From: Plasmodium coatneyi
Taxonomy: Eukaryota > Apicomplexa > Aconoidasida > Haemosporida > Plasmodiidae
Direction: 5' to 3'
DNA length: 64,000 nucleotides
NCBI RefSeq assembly: GCF_001680005.1
Contig: NC_033566.1
Location: 1,116,001 to 1,180,000, forward strand
This document shows positions 11,966 to 22,266 of this stretch, in pieces. How positions within the stretch are numbered: the stretch's first letter is position 1; each line of letters starts with the position of its first letter. The notes under the pieces are model-generated. The model saw nothing but the letters and a program-made list of their open reading frames with translations. It searched no databases and was not told the origin of the DNA. The position numbers and the translations under genes were made by a program.

Positions 11966-13531
11966 ATGAATGAGAAAGAAAACGAATATGATTCGCTGTA
12001 CGATGTAATATACGATTATGACGTCAATGAGGAATTCCTCAAGGGGAAGGACAACAACATTCAGCCTGCAAAACCGGTGCTCTGTGACATAAAAAGTAAA
12101 TTAATTGCCAAGGGAGAAAGAGAAAGCTTGGCCGATGTGCGTTCGGAGAGTGCCCACCCGAATGACGCAATAAATGATGAAAACGAAGAAAACGCTTCAC
12201 CAATATCGTCCATAGGTTTAAGCGATAAAAATGGCGATTGCGCAGGGGGGGATGAAATGGAGAGCCAACTAACGCCTCAGAAGAATACCCCAGACAATGC
12301 TAAAGAGAGCGAAATAAGCTCCTATAACATGGGCCATTTTAAGGAAAGGGAAGATTTGTCATTCTTAAAAAGTAACACACAGCATAATGATATTGACAAC
12401 GATGAGGGTAACAATTCCAAAGCGGTAGAAAGAGAGGAGATAAAAATTGTGAACCCCGAAAAAGGGGAAAATCACTCCCTAGTTGGCTGTTCATTATCAG
12501 CTAACGGAGGGGACGCATCTGCAAATAGCGCCTCTACACACGTAGTGCGAATAAGCAGCTGCGAAAAAGTCAATAAAGAAACGAACCTCCAAAGGAGGAT
12601 ACTATCAACCGATTGGCAGAGTACATACAACTCCCATGACGTTACTGTAGGGAGGAATTATAACAACGTAGTGAACCGTAAAAACACATTAGGAGAATAT
12701 GCCCCCATGGAACAGGTAACCAGAGAAGAGCGGCCTAACACCGATGAGGCAAAAGACGGGGAAACACACCACAACAACGACGTTATGATAAAGGGTAGTG
12801 AGGTAAAGGAAAAATACAAAAAACTCCGATTTGAAGATGATATATATAAAGAGAATGCAGATGGAAAAGCTGAGGAAAAAAATGAACAACGCACAAATGA
12901 GGAAGAAAAAAACAAACTGGATGAAAAAAGCACCATCAATGAAGAAAACAAAAATGTAGAACAGAGTAATGATAATAACACCTCGGAGGAAAAAAACAAA
13001 ACGGAAACAAATGCCAAGAAAAATACAACGTCGGAAAATGATGGAAGAAGTACATTCGAATGTAACATTTGTTTTGATGACGTGAGAGACCCGGTGGTAA
13101 CGAAATGCGGCCACCTGTTCTGCTGGTTATGTCTCTCCGCTTGGATTAAAAAAAATAATGATTGCCCTGTCTGCAAAGCTGAAGTTTCAAGGGAAAATGT
13201 AATACCCCTATACGGAAGGGGAAAAAATAGCACAGAACATAAATATTCGAATACGGAAGAACCTAGACCCACTCCCAAAAGGAAAGAAAGTGTTAGGAGA
13301 AATAATGGCTATTCTAACAATTTAGGGTTAAGGGCTTCCTTTGGCGTTTGGGTGAACCCTTTTTCCTTTGGAATGTCCTACACCAACATGACGGAAGAGC
13401 CCTACTTTTATGAAAGCGGTGGTGGTGACAATAGAACCCAGGCAGAAACGTATCAAGCGGAAGCTGCATCTTCCTTTTTCTTTTTCCTGGGTTTCTTTCT
13501 GTCCCTCTATATTTTGTTCTACTCTTCCTAG
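11966..13531 (+). CDS. RING-finger E3 ubiquitin ligase, RNF5/RNF185-like, membrane-anchored
   Basis: Single exon, 521 residues. Residues about 1-360 are a hydrophilic Asn/Glu/Lys-rich extension without recognisable domains, typical of Plasmodium. A C3HC4 RING follows at about 364-410: CNICFDD, CGHLFCWLCLSAW, CPVCKAEV. The linker continues VIPLYGRG, the same element that follows the RING in RNF5 and RNF185. The protein ends in a strongly hydrophobic segment (FFFFLGFFLSLYILFYSS) that fits a tail anchor. RNF5-type ligases act in ER-associated degradation, so I infer an ER-membrane E3 with its RING in the cytosol. Human RNF5 is only about 180 residues, so the N-terminal extension is the unusual part. 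Confidence 0.88.
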   Translation: MNEKENEYDSLYDVIYDYDVNEEFLKGKDNNIQPAKPVLCDIKSKLIAKGERESLADVRSESAHPNDAINDENEENASPISSIGLSDKNGDCAGGDEMESQLTPQKNTPDNAKESEISSYNMGHFKEREDLSFLKSNTQHNDIDNDEGNNSKAVEREEIKIVNPEKGENHSLVGCSLSANGGDASANSASTHVVRISSCEKVNKETNLQRRILSTDWQSTYNSHDVTVGRNYNNVVNRKNTLGEYAPMEQVTREERPNTDEAKDGETHHNNDVMIKGSEVKEKYKKLRFEDDIYKENADGKAEEKNEQRTNEEEKNKLDEKSTINEENKNVEQSNDNNTSEEKNKTETNAKKNTTSENDGRSTFECNICFDDVRDPVVTKCGHLFCWLCLSAWIKKNNDCPVCKAEVSRENVIPLYGRGKNSTEHKYSNTEEPRPTPKRKESVRRNNGYSNNLGLRASFGVWVNPFSFGMSYTNMTEEPYFYESGGGDNRTQAETYQAEAASSFFFFLGFFLSLYILFYSS

Positions 13532-14611
13532 GGTGTCTGCACATGTGCATGGGCGGGAGGATTCCCCTGAAGTCGCAGCGCACCTATATAGGTCCATGGC
13601 ACACACACCCCATGTGTACCATTTTTTTTTTTGAAGTCTTTTTAGCCAAATTAATTCTATGTGTGGACCAAGTTGGAAAAAAAAAGATTTTCACGCAAAA
13701 TGCCCCTTTGCAAATTTTCTTCTTTTTTTCGACCCCAAGCACTCCATTTTAATTCATTTTTCACAAATGTGTATATTTCGTGTATGTACCCACATGATTC
13801 CCCCGTGTCATTACTACCCCCTCGATAGGCACATTCGAGACATATATATCTATTTTGTGCCTCTTATATGAAGAGTTGCGCCTCTTTCACCTCTTTCCAT
13901 TTCTGTATAACGCGCAGATGCAAACAGCGCACATTCAGTGTACCATTTTATGGGTTGCAAAATTTTTGAGGAGATGGTGCTTTCATATTTTTGCTTTTTT
14001 TTTATTAAATGGTTCACCCATATTTATATATGAACACGCATATGCTCATGCATTTATTTATTCATCCCCCTTTTATGTTTGATTTTAATATTTAGCTTAT
14101 ATAAGCATAACTGCAACTTTTAATTATTTCTACCCCATAAGAGTAATTGTTTTTGCCTTTAGTTTAGCGTATAAGTGTAAACACGTGCACAAGTTTTACT
14201 GCATATGTGCATAGTTACACCTGCATCCGTGCGCACATATTGTGTGTATGCCTGCACGGTGAGTTTCCTTTTTTTTTTTTTTTTTTTGTTAATTAGATCG
14301 ATACAAACTTTTCGTAAACCTCTTGGGTCTTTACCCACCCCTTTTCCAAAAACGTTCCTGCGAAAACGCAATGTAAATATATTGCATACGTTAAGTGTAT
14401 GCGGATGTTCTAATAAGAAAGCGGAAACACACTTTTGTCGTTGGGGATACACCCTCGGTGTTGCTTCACAGTAGAAAAGGTGTGAAAATTTCCTTTTAGA
14501 AACTGAATTGGTCAGTTATTATGCTTTGAGTGGTGTCTTGTAGTGGTTACCCAGAGGAGGGAAATTTTCCCACGCAAACATCGCACATTACACGAGAGGA
14601 AGGTTGACACA
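13532..14611. other. Intergenic region before the EF-hand gene
   Basis: Mostly T-rich, with a T run at 14270-14287 and ACATATGT-type steps. No coding frame supported. Confidence 0.5.
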
Positions 14612-16180
14612 ATGGAGGTACCTTTTAATACTCCCACAGAGGGTTCGCACGCGCATGCTAGTCATGCGTAGGAAGCGCGTATCTTATGTTTAACTGTGTG
14701 GTGCAATGTGCGAATTTATTTATATTTCCTTGGTTCCTCTCACGTGTCTATTGTGACGGCGTGTCCCTCATTTTTTTGTTTTCTTTTTCCCCATTTCTAA
14801 CGCAACTCAGGAACTGGCGCACGAAGTTGAGCTAACTTCCCTTTTTAATAAATTATCTGTAAAAAAAAAGAAACATGCTTATTGTTCCCATCCCCCATGG
14901 GTTTTCAAAAGGAAACACACCCGCAATGATAGCAGCACTGCATGTGGAATAGTGTCAGAGTTTCATACGTTTGTAGTGAACGCATTTAGTCTACATTTGT
15001 AGTGCACTTTTTTTCAATGCACCCTCACGGTATGCTTTTTTTTTTTGCCTCGACGTGATTAAACTGTTGCCCATTTTTTGGAAAACTATCCCCCCCTGTA
15101 TAGGATGGATCAAAAAATGTAAATATAGAGAACGCCCTGCAGATTGTGTACAAGTTGGTAAGTCTTCAAAAAGGATGCAGCGGACTGACTCCATCCGTTT
15201 GAAGAGATATTTTCGAGCGTAACGCCGCCAATAGCGAACTCTTCAAATTAGTGCAACTCCCGACAAGCTTTCCTCAACCTGAGTCCATTTTCCCCTTTAG
15301 GGTTATGTCCCTTCAAAGGAAGACATAGACGAATTTATGCACGCCACCAACGGTTGGGAAAAGAGCACACAAGTTGTGATCACCTCTAAATATATTTTGC
15401 AAATGATTGACAAAAAAGGAATTTATAGTAGCTGCCCCTTACACATCCCATTCTCCATTACTACATTTTACCCACCCCTCGTAGGAATATGTTCCCTGTC
15501 AAATATAAAAAAGTTTTGCGAAAAAGTGAAGTTGTCTAGTGTCTCCACGGATGGATTAGTCGACGTATTTAACCATTACGATGTTAATGTAAATGCTGCT
15601 CAACTTTATGCTTAATTATTCCCATGTTTGCAATACTGTTTGGAGATTCTAAACAATTTTAAATATTGTAAAAAAAAGGGAGGGAATAAAAAACGAAAGA
15701 TGCAGTGCGCCTTCCTTTGTTGCCTAATCATGCGCATATTTTCACAGTAACAATTTCAACACACGTGTAGTTATAACATATGCCATTTTTACTTTTCTTT
15801 TATCGTGAAAAAAAGAAAACAGGCAAAATTTCCAAGGATCAGTTTAAGTCACTCTTCACCACTGTTGGGTCAAGAATGTCCAATGCAGAAATGGATACAA
15901 TTATCAGGTGCGTAAGGCGCGGTGAAGTGGACTCTCCATTTTGACGCAATGAAAGGTTCGTTAGCTTAGTTTAACTATATAAATATGTTTATATATACAT
16001 TTTTTTTTTGGAACACTGCTAGGGAGCTGTGCAACGAGGCGGACCAAATTGATTACAAGGAGTTCCTCAACAAGTAACGGCGCCTGCACAGGAATATGCG
16101 TGTGCTTATGTGATATCTGATGAGGCACGTATAACACCCGTTCGGTGCTTCCCCTTTTTGGTAGGTTGCTAGCCCAGTAA
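14612..16180 (+). CDS. Small EF-hand, calmodulin/myosin-light-chain-like protein (eight exons)
   Basis: Reassembled exons: 14612-14617, 14811-14858, 15104-15157, 15301-15352, 15485-15588, 15816-15907, 16023-16073, 16165-16180. Phases agree throughout and give 140 residues from MEELAHEVELTSLF to FLNKLLAQ. Fold cues: an N-terminal half reading LQIVYKLGYVPSKEDIDEFM, as in calmodulin helix-loop-helix units, then VFNHYDVNKTGKISKDQF, an EF-hand loop with Asp, Asn and Thr at positions 1, 3 and 5 but Gln at position 12. The last unit (IDYKEFLNKLL) has lost its loop ligands. Length and degenerate loops fit a myosin essential light chain or related myosin-binding light chain better than calmodulin. The six-base first coding exon and the exon-4 donor (GTTGGG) are the least certain points; a later donor in exon 4 would shift the frame. 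It converges with the ankyrin gene. Confidence 0.72.
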
Positions 16181-16440
16181 TGTAAAGCTCATATGTCACG
16201 TAGGACTATCAGTCTGTGTACCCTCCATTCCAATGACCACATGTAGCGCCGCCCAAATAAAACATCCCCCTGCCGGAGGTCGTCCCAATTCTTATTAGCT
16301 CTACTTCTACGTAGCAATAATCCTCGCAAAATTAGAATTTTCATTTCACATTTTTTTACTAATCATTTCGGAATCGCTTCCTGTTATGTGGTTTCACATA
16401 AAGTGGCGAACCCTCCAAATGGACGAATTTGAAGAGACAG

Positions 16441-16476
<36 letters not shown>

Positions 16477-17172
16477 AACAGAAAGGCAGCAATATTGTGA
16501 CAATGAAAAGTCAACAATAATTTGGTGATAATGAGGTGGTCTCAAAATTAATGAAGACACGAGTGCTAGCAAAATGGCGGCAAAAATAATTACTTTACAA
16601 ACTATAAAAAAAACACAAATTTAATAACATAATTGCAGCATTTCTGTCTCGTCATGATGCTCACTATACTCGCTAGCTACACACCTGCGCAACTTATACA
16701 CACCCGCGTATATACGGGCATATATACATATGTGGGCTGTACATACAAAAAAAAAAAAAAGCTCACACGCATATAACCTAAACATATACATAAACATACA
16801 CATAAACATGCACAACTGCTGTGCCTTAAAAAGGTGAAATATTTTAATTAAAAAATATTGCAAGAAGCGCAGACATGCATGCACATGTGTGTTCCTACCT
16901 TGCCCTTTGCAAATAGCAATACACATACCGTTACACATATGCAAACACGTATGTATGCGTGCCGTATGGGGGGTGAGCGCTTTTCTTGGAGGAAATGGCT
17001 TTTACATAAACAAAATGTTTCCTCCGTTTTGGCAGTCTTCGTGACAAAATTTTCCATTTTAATTTGGTTTTTGATGACTGCACCACGCTGACAACCCTCC
17101 CGGCAGAACAAGAACGGCGTGCTCCGCGCATCCTGCATCGTATCCAGCTTTTAACTGCTCCCTCCTGCCAAA
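16181..17172. other. Convergent 3' intergenic region
   Basis: Lies between the EF-hand and F-box/ankyrin stop codons and holds both 3' UTRs. A run of 29 A at 16441-16469 is among the longest homopolymers of the window; another A run is at 16747-16760. Confidence 0.6.
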
Positions 17173-20100
17173 CTAGGGAAGGACGCCCTCATCATTTTCA
17201 GCGCCATACGGCGACTGGGGCTTTTTCTTCTTTTTCTCCTTTTTGATACGGAAGATGCTGAGGAAGCTCTGGTTGATGCTTTGGTACGACTGGTAGAATT
17301 TATTTTTTTTGTTAATTTTATTTTTCTTGGGAAGGAAGTTTTTATTTTGTGACCTGTACAGTTTGAGAAATTTCTTCAGTACTTTTTTGCAAGTCCTGTG
17401 GGATAGCACCCTCTCACATGCGACGTTGTACGATTTGTCTCCATTGATGTCCCTGACAGAGACGTCCGCTCCTCTGGTCATTAGAACATCCGCAATATCG
17501 TAGAGGCCGTAAAAGATGGAATATATGAGGGAAGTTTCTCCGTGAATATTGGTAAGGTTGTAATTAATATTTTTCCCTTCGTTAAGAATATGATGTGCTA
17601 GAATTTCATTCCTTGTTCGGATGCATATCATTAGGGGGCACTCCCCATTTATGTTGTCCTTACAGTTCACGTCTATGTTATTTGTTAGCAAAAGTTGGAC
17701 AACCTTTTCCTGATTTTCCAAACAAGCGATATGCAAAGCATTTTGGTGGTACTTATTTGTTAGGTTTATATTTACATTATTTTCAAGTAGAAATTTTAAA
17801 ATTTCTAAATTCCCCTCCTCCGCGGCAGCATGAATTGGAGACAACACACTATTTGAATCCAGCTGGTTAATAATTTCCTTCTTCAGTGTGTGCAAATATT
17901 TTAATATGTTTACTCTCTCCAATTTGGACGCCTGGATAAATGGTAGGGACCATAAATTATGTTCCTTCTGTAGCAGCTGTGGGTACTTTTTCAACAACAA
18001 CTGCACAGTTGATAGGTCATTTTTAAAAATTGCGCACGACAGGACTTCAGTTAAAATGTGTCTGTCACAAGGTTTTTCTCCTGCCCCGGCATCAATAAAA
18101 TGATTCACCCAAGCTTTGTTCAAATTGTAGGCAAGCAAAATGGGGGTGAATTTGTTATGGTAGCACCAGTTTGGGTTGGCTTTATTTTCTAGTAGTAGCT
18201 GTATAATTTCACTTATGTTATTCTCGCAGGCAAGGTATAGGGGGGACTTATAATCCCTCACGAAGGGACAAATGATATTCAAATTTTCTCCATTTTTTAC
18301 TAGCGAATTTACGATAGAGAAATTTTTCTTCTTAATGGCGATGTTCAGAGGGATGTATCCATTTTCTATGTCTATGGGGAAGGTCACATAATAACTGTCA
18401 CATGTGTTTCCGTAGGGACTCACACAAATCGTGTTACAATTGTCGTTATTTTTTTTTGTTCCTTCCCACGAAGTTAAATCCGCATCGTTTGAGGTTTGAT
18501 TTTCGAGTGAGTTTCCCTTATCAACGTTGTTTGCCCTGTCAAGGGAGTTCCCCTTTTCGGTGGCGCCTTCCTCTGGTGAATTTCCCTCCTTGGGGGCATT
18601 TTTCTCCATTTCCATACTGGCTGGGGGAGATGCACCCTGACCTCGGTCGTTCACCCATGCTTCGATACTACTATTGGCAGCCTCCGCAAGGGATCCTTCA
18701 CGGTCCATCGTAGCAGAGTTCTTATAGCTATACTGGATGATATTATTTTTCTTCTTCCGCTTCCTCCTCTCTTCTAGCAAGACTTCAACGAACTCCTTGG
18801 ATTCATTTTCGCACGCGATGTACAAGGGGGATTTCCCTAAATAATCCCAAATGTCAATTTTGGCCCCTCCTTTTAGAACCAAGTAGAAGAGGTATCTATT
18901 TCTTTTACTAATGGCGAGCGATATAGGCAGCGTCCAAATGTCAATTCCTCTGTTTTCATCCGTTTCGATGGTTAACGGAGTGTTGGATAGTAGTTCACTT
19001 CCCTTATCTCTGAGCAGGTATACCAAATTATTGTTTTTATATTTCTCACTCTTACTCAGATCGTACAATTCTTCTTGTATCTTTTTACTTAACTTTACAC
19101 ATATTTTTATATTTTCATTTTTCAACGCTACACTGTACCCTTTGACGTAAATATCCAGTCCTATACTTTCGAGGAAGCATTTACTTCCCCATGAGCCCAA
19201 GATATCCAAATTGGGTTGTACAAAATGTGACTGAATATATGGGTCATCCACGGATATTAAATTTTTATACCCCTTGGAAAAAGGGCAATCTTCACATTTA
19301 CATTTGAAATTTATTTCTTCTGTGGTGTATATACAGCTCTTTCCATTACATCGGCATTTGTTCAAATTTTTCTCTTCCTCATTTTCAGCGTCATCTTCGT
19401 CACTGTCCTCTTCCTCCTCATCAAACGTGTTAACATTGTTGTGTAGAATATTCATGCAGAAAATATTTTCTGCTGTTAACACTTTGGACTTTTTATTACT
19501 TCCATTTTGGTTACTTTTTTTACTTTCATAGAAATTTTTCTTTTCCAATTTTTTCTTCTTATGGTTTTTTTTTTCTGCATCATGTGCATCCTTTGATGCG
19601 TGCTTCTCCTCGGCATGGCTTACACTATTACTTTCGTGCAATTGCTCATCAGTTTCTTCACCATCCTCGTACCTTTTGTGACTTCTTTTGTCCTCTTTTC
19701 TATCACTTGGGTTATTCACCTGGGGGTCCCCGCTTCTCCTCTCATTGTCAATCCTTTTCTCATTCCGATTCTCCTCCCCTTCTCTTACTTTTCTTATTTT
19801 TATTTCTTCCTCCACATTTTCGGAAAACCCCTTCTCGTCGTTCTTCCTCTTGCTATTTTCATTAGTCTGCCTTCCCTCGCAACAGATCCTACCTCCATTC
19901 TTGTGACCGTTCTGATGAGCCTCTCCCACGTGTCCCCTCTCTTCGATGTTGTAACTGTCATCCTCTTCTTCCCTCTTCAGGCACTTGCCGTCCGTTCCTT
20001 TACATTCGTGCTTCATCGTGCAGGTGCTATTTTCCGGTTCGTACACGGGGCTGCTCTTCTCGTTACTGCACGCTGCGGAATATTCACCCGAGAGGAACTC

Positions 20101-22266
20101 ATCAAATATATCCTTCTTCTCGTGTGCGCCAAAATGCTTCGTGCGGCTATGGTGTAGACGATCATGGTGGGGGTAATTATGGTGGGACTGTTCATGATGT
20201 GCATGATGATGATGTGCCCGTTCGTGGTGCTCCTGGTCGTGCCCTTCATGCGGTTGGGGGGTGTTGCTTCCACTTTGGTTGGGATCTGCGGTGGTCGAGT
20301 TCTTCCCCCCGTACTTGCCGTGCGTGTGTCCACCGTAGCTGCTACTCATTCCGATACCACTGCTAACTACGCTGCCTTGTGGCTTCGAACTAGCCGCCGG
20401 AACCTGCAGATCGTCTTTTCGGCTCTGCGGGGAACTCTTCGCATAGGTGCTATAATCCGGGTGGGGAAGGCCATTCTGCATCTTCGAAGAATAGCCAAAG
20501 TGCTTAATAGTATTATAGAAAAAATTGTTAAAAATGCTAAAGTTGTTATTCGTTTCGGATTGGCTGATACTGCACTCTGTTTCGCTATTCAGCACAGACT
20601 TCAGTTTTTTCTTACTACCAACATTTCGGCTGCGGTCCTGGTCACGACTGCGGCTGTACACATTGTTGCTAGAGGTGTTGATGCACTCGTTTGGGGACCC
20701 GGCAGTACATACACCACTGCACGCCGCATGGTTGTTCGCATGCGTGCAGACCTCCTCTGCAACGTTTGACCTATCCATGCTGCTACTGCCATCCACACAG
20801 GTTTGCAAACTCATAAAATTGTAACTGCTACTTTCGTTAATAATTCTGCGGTTGCAATCTTCATGAGCAGAAGAAGAAACGATGGAGTTGTCAAAATTTT
20901 TCATCGTCTCTAACGTCTTACGTAAGTTCTTCAACTTGTGATAAATCAGATGGTTCTGATTGTTGGCTCGGTTGATAATAAAATTGGCCATTATAAAAAT
21001 GGGTTCTAGCCATGCATTGGAAAAGGAACAAATAAAGTTGGTAAACACTGGCCATCTATTTTTCCTCAACATAACTGTTAAGGGGGCACAGGTTAAATAT
21101 TTGTTACGAACACATTTTATACTTAGCGTTTTCAAGGAGGGCAACCTGGTCTGCGCCAAAACTTCCAAAGTCTTATCCGTCAGGTGATGACAAAAGTCAA
21201 AATAAATTTCTTGTAAATTATATATAAATAAATGCTTCGTATTTAACGAATCGAAATTGTAAATTTGGTTCAGCACATTAGCTACGGTTATGTCTTTTAT
21301 TAAAGTACACATGGTGAAATCTAGACAAAGTCTTCTCCTAACCGATCTGTGAATGTGCTTGTATATTCTGGGAAAAACATACTCGTAGAGCACCCTAGGG
21401 TTATACCCTAGATAGCTGTTAAATATTAACCTATTATGCCATACTTTATATTTCCTTTTGTAAAAGAATTTACACGTTTGACTTAAATTGATAATCGTAT
21501 GGACATCTAAAAACGGTTCAATGCATTTAATGTATCTCTTCCATCGTTCGTTCTTTTTTACGATACTGTTGCTGATGAGACTGCTTGCATTGTTTAATTG
21601 ACTGTACAAGTTAAGGTTATTTTCGTTTGTTAGAATTTCGCTGAGATTTCCTTTCTTCAGCGAGCTGTCAATGTTAAGATATGCCTCTGAGTTTAGCTTA
21701 AACAGGTCGTTAATACTTATGGTGTTGGCTTTTTCGAGGGTATTTTCCCTCTTCGCCTGGCCACCATTATGCATTAAAATGTCTTTCTCCAGTGAATTAC
21801 TTAAGGAGTTATTTTCCAAAACGTGCATGTCCCTTATGTCAACAATGTTCAAATTGTTCTTTTCGCTCACGTTGTTACTGTGCGTATTGGAGACACTCAA
21901 AATGCTTTTTTCCCCCCCTGGTGTTGTATTGCTACCCCCTTTATCATGGTTATTCTTACTACACACATCCACAACATTGGTGTTATTCCTTTCGATGATA
22001 TTTACTGAGCTATTTTTTTTGCTTAGTGGACCATTTTTCTCCGTTCCTACTTTCGTGCTGCTAATGTCATTGTTCGAGGTGGTGTCTTCTCTCCTGTACT
22101 TTTCTCTTTCACTTTCTTCTTCATTGTTTTTATCCTCATGTGATATGGACTTAATATTGTTGTTAAAAATTAAGTTCAGTTTATTTAGGATGTACTGATT
22201 TACAACTTCTTCCTTTACTTCATTTCCTTGCAAGGCTGAGTCATCGTCATTTTCAACGCTCTTCAT
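17173..22266 (-). CDS. Giant F-box / LRR / ankyrin-repeat protein
   Basis: Single exon, 1697 residues. The N-terminal 230 residues are charged and Asn-rich. About 240-295 looks like an F-box (EPFLDVHTIINLSQTCKFFY followed by KVWHNRLIF). About 330-400 resembles cysteine-type leucine-rich repeats (LQEIYFDFCHHLTDKTLEVL, LPSLKTLSIKC). A long disordered part follows with a His-rich block near 675-705 and acidic runs near 950. A compact Cys cluster at about 965-1005 (CRC..K.C, then CKCEDC) could bind metal. From about 1105 to 1640 there are ankyrin repeats (GKSPLYIACENESKEFVEVLL, SPIHAAAEEGNLEILKFLL, NALHIACLENQEKVVQLLL, ETSLIYSIFYGLYDIADVLM), split by a low-complexity insert. The end is Lys-rich. 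I infer an SCF-type substrate adaptor, but no known ortholog name comes to mind. Confidence 0.82.
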   Translation of the reverse strand: MKSVENDDDSALQGNEVKEEVVNQYILNKLNLIFNNNIKSISHEDKNNEEESEREKYRREDTTSNNDISSTKVGTEKNGPLSKKNSSVNIIERNNTNVVDVCSKNNHDKGGSNTTPGGEKSILSVSNTHSNNVSEKNNLNIVDIRDMHVLENNSLSNSLEKDILMHNGGQAKRENTLEKANTISINDLFKLNSEAYLNIDSSLKKGNLSEILTNENNLNLYSQLNNASSLISNSIVKKNERWKRYIKCIEPFLDVHTIINLSQTCKFFYKRKYKVWHNRLIFNSYLGYNPRVLYEYVFPRIYKHIHRSVRRRLCLDFTMCTLIKDITVANVLNQIYNFDSLNTKHLFIYNLQEIYFDFCHHLTDKTLEVLAQTRLPSLKTLSIKCVRNKYLTCAPLTVMLRKNRWPVFTNFICSFSNAWLEPIFIMANFIINRANNQNHLIYHKLKNLRKTLETMKNFDNSIVSSSAHEDCNRRIINESSSYNFMSLQTCVDGSSSMDRSNVAEEVCTHANNHAACSGVCTAGSPNECINTSSNNVYSRSRDQDRSRNVGSKKKLKSVLNSETECSISQSETNNNFSIFNNFFYNTIKHFGYSSKMQNGLPHPDYSTYAKSSPQSRKDDLQVPAASSKPQGSVVSSGIGMSSSYGGHTHGKYGGKNSTTADPNQSGSNTPQPHEGHDQEHHERAHHHHAHHEQSHHNYPHHDRLHHSRTKHFGAHEKKDIFDEFLSGEYSAACSNEKSSPVYEPENSTCTMKHECKGTDGKCLKREEEDDSYNIEERGHVGEAHQNGHKNGGRICCEGRQTNENSKRKNDEKGFSENVEEEIKIRKVREGEENRNEKRIDNERRSGDPQVNNPSDRKEDKRSHKRYEDGEETDEQLHESNSVSHAEEKHASKDAHDAEKKNHKKKKLEKKNFYESKKSNQNGSNKKSKVLTAENIFCMNILHNNVNTFDEEEEDSDEDDAENEEEKNLNKCRCNGKSCIYTTEEINFKCKCEDCPFSKGYKNLISVDDPYIQSHFVQPNLDILGSWGSKCFLESIGLDIYVKGYSVALKNENIKICVKLSKKIQEELYDLSKSEKYKNNNLVYLLRDKGSELLSNTPLTIETDENRGIDIWTLPISLAISKRNRYLFYLVLKGGAKIDIWDYLGKSPLYIACENESKEFVEVLLEERRKRKKKNNIIQYSYKNSATMDREGSLAEAANSSIEAWVNDRGQGASPPASMEMEKNAPKEGNSPEEGATEKGNSLDRANNVDKGNSLENQTSNDADLTSWEGTKKNNDNCNTICVSPYGNTCDSYYVTFPIDIENGYIPLNIAIKKKNFSIVNSLVKNGENLNIICPFVRDYKSPLYLACENNISEIIQLLLENKANPNWCYHNKFTPILLAYNLNKAWVNHFIDAGAGEKPCDRHILTEVLSCAIFKNDLSTVQLLLKKYPQLLQKEHNLWSLPFIQASKLERVNILKYLHTLKKEIINQLDSNSVLSPIHAAAEEGNLEILKFLLENNVNINLTNKYHQNALHIACLENQEKVVQLLLTNNIDVNCKDNINGECPLMICIRTRNEILAHHILNEGKNINYNLTNIHGETSLIYSIFYGLYDIADVLMTRGADVSVRDINGDKSYNVACERVLSHRTCKKVLKKFLKLYRSQNKNFLPKKNKINKKNKFYQSYQSINQSFLSIFRIKKEKKKKKPQSPYGAENDEGVLP

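Noticed and set aside
12658..13278. Minus-strand 206-codon frame opposite the RING gene
   Set aside because: Ser/Phe-rich composition is the mirror image of the Glu/Lys/Asn-rich coding strand.
13320..13340. TTTAGGGTTAAGGG, telomere-like
   Set aside because: A single non-tandem occurrence inside the RING coding sequence (NLGLRA); not an interstitial telomeric repeat.
19600..20769. Long plus-strand frames opposite the ankyrin gene
   Set aside because: They lie antisense to low-complexity codons of the F-box/ankyrin gene and have no domain character.
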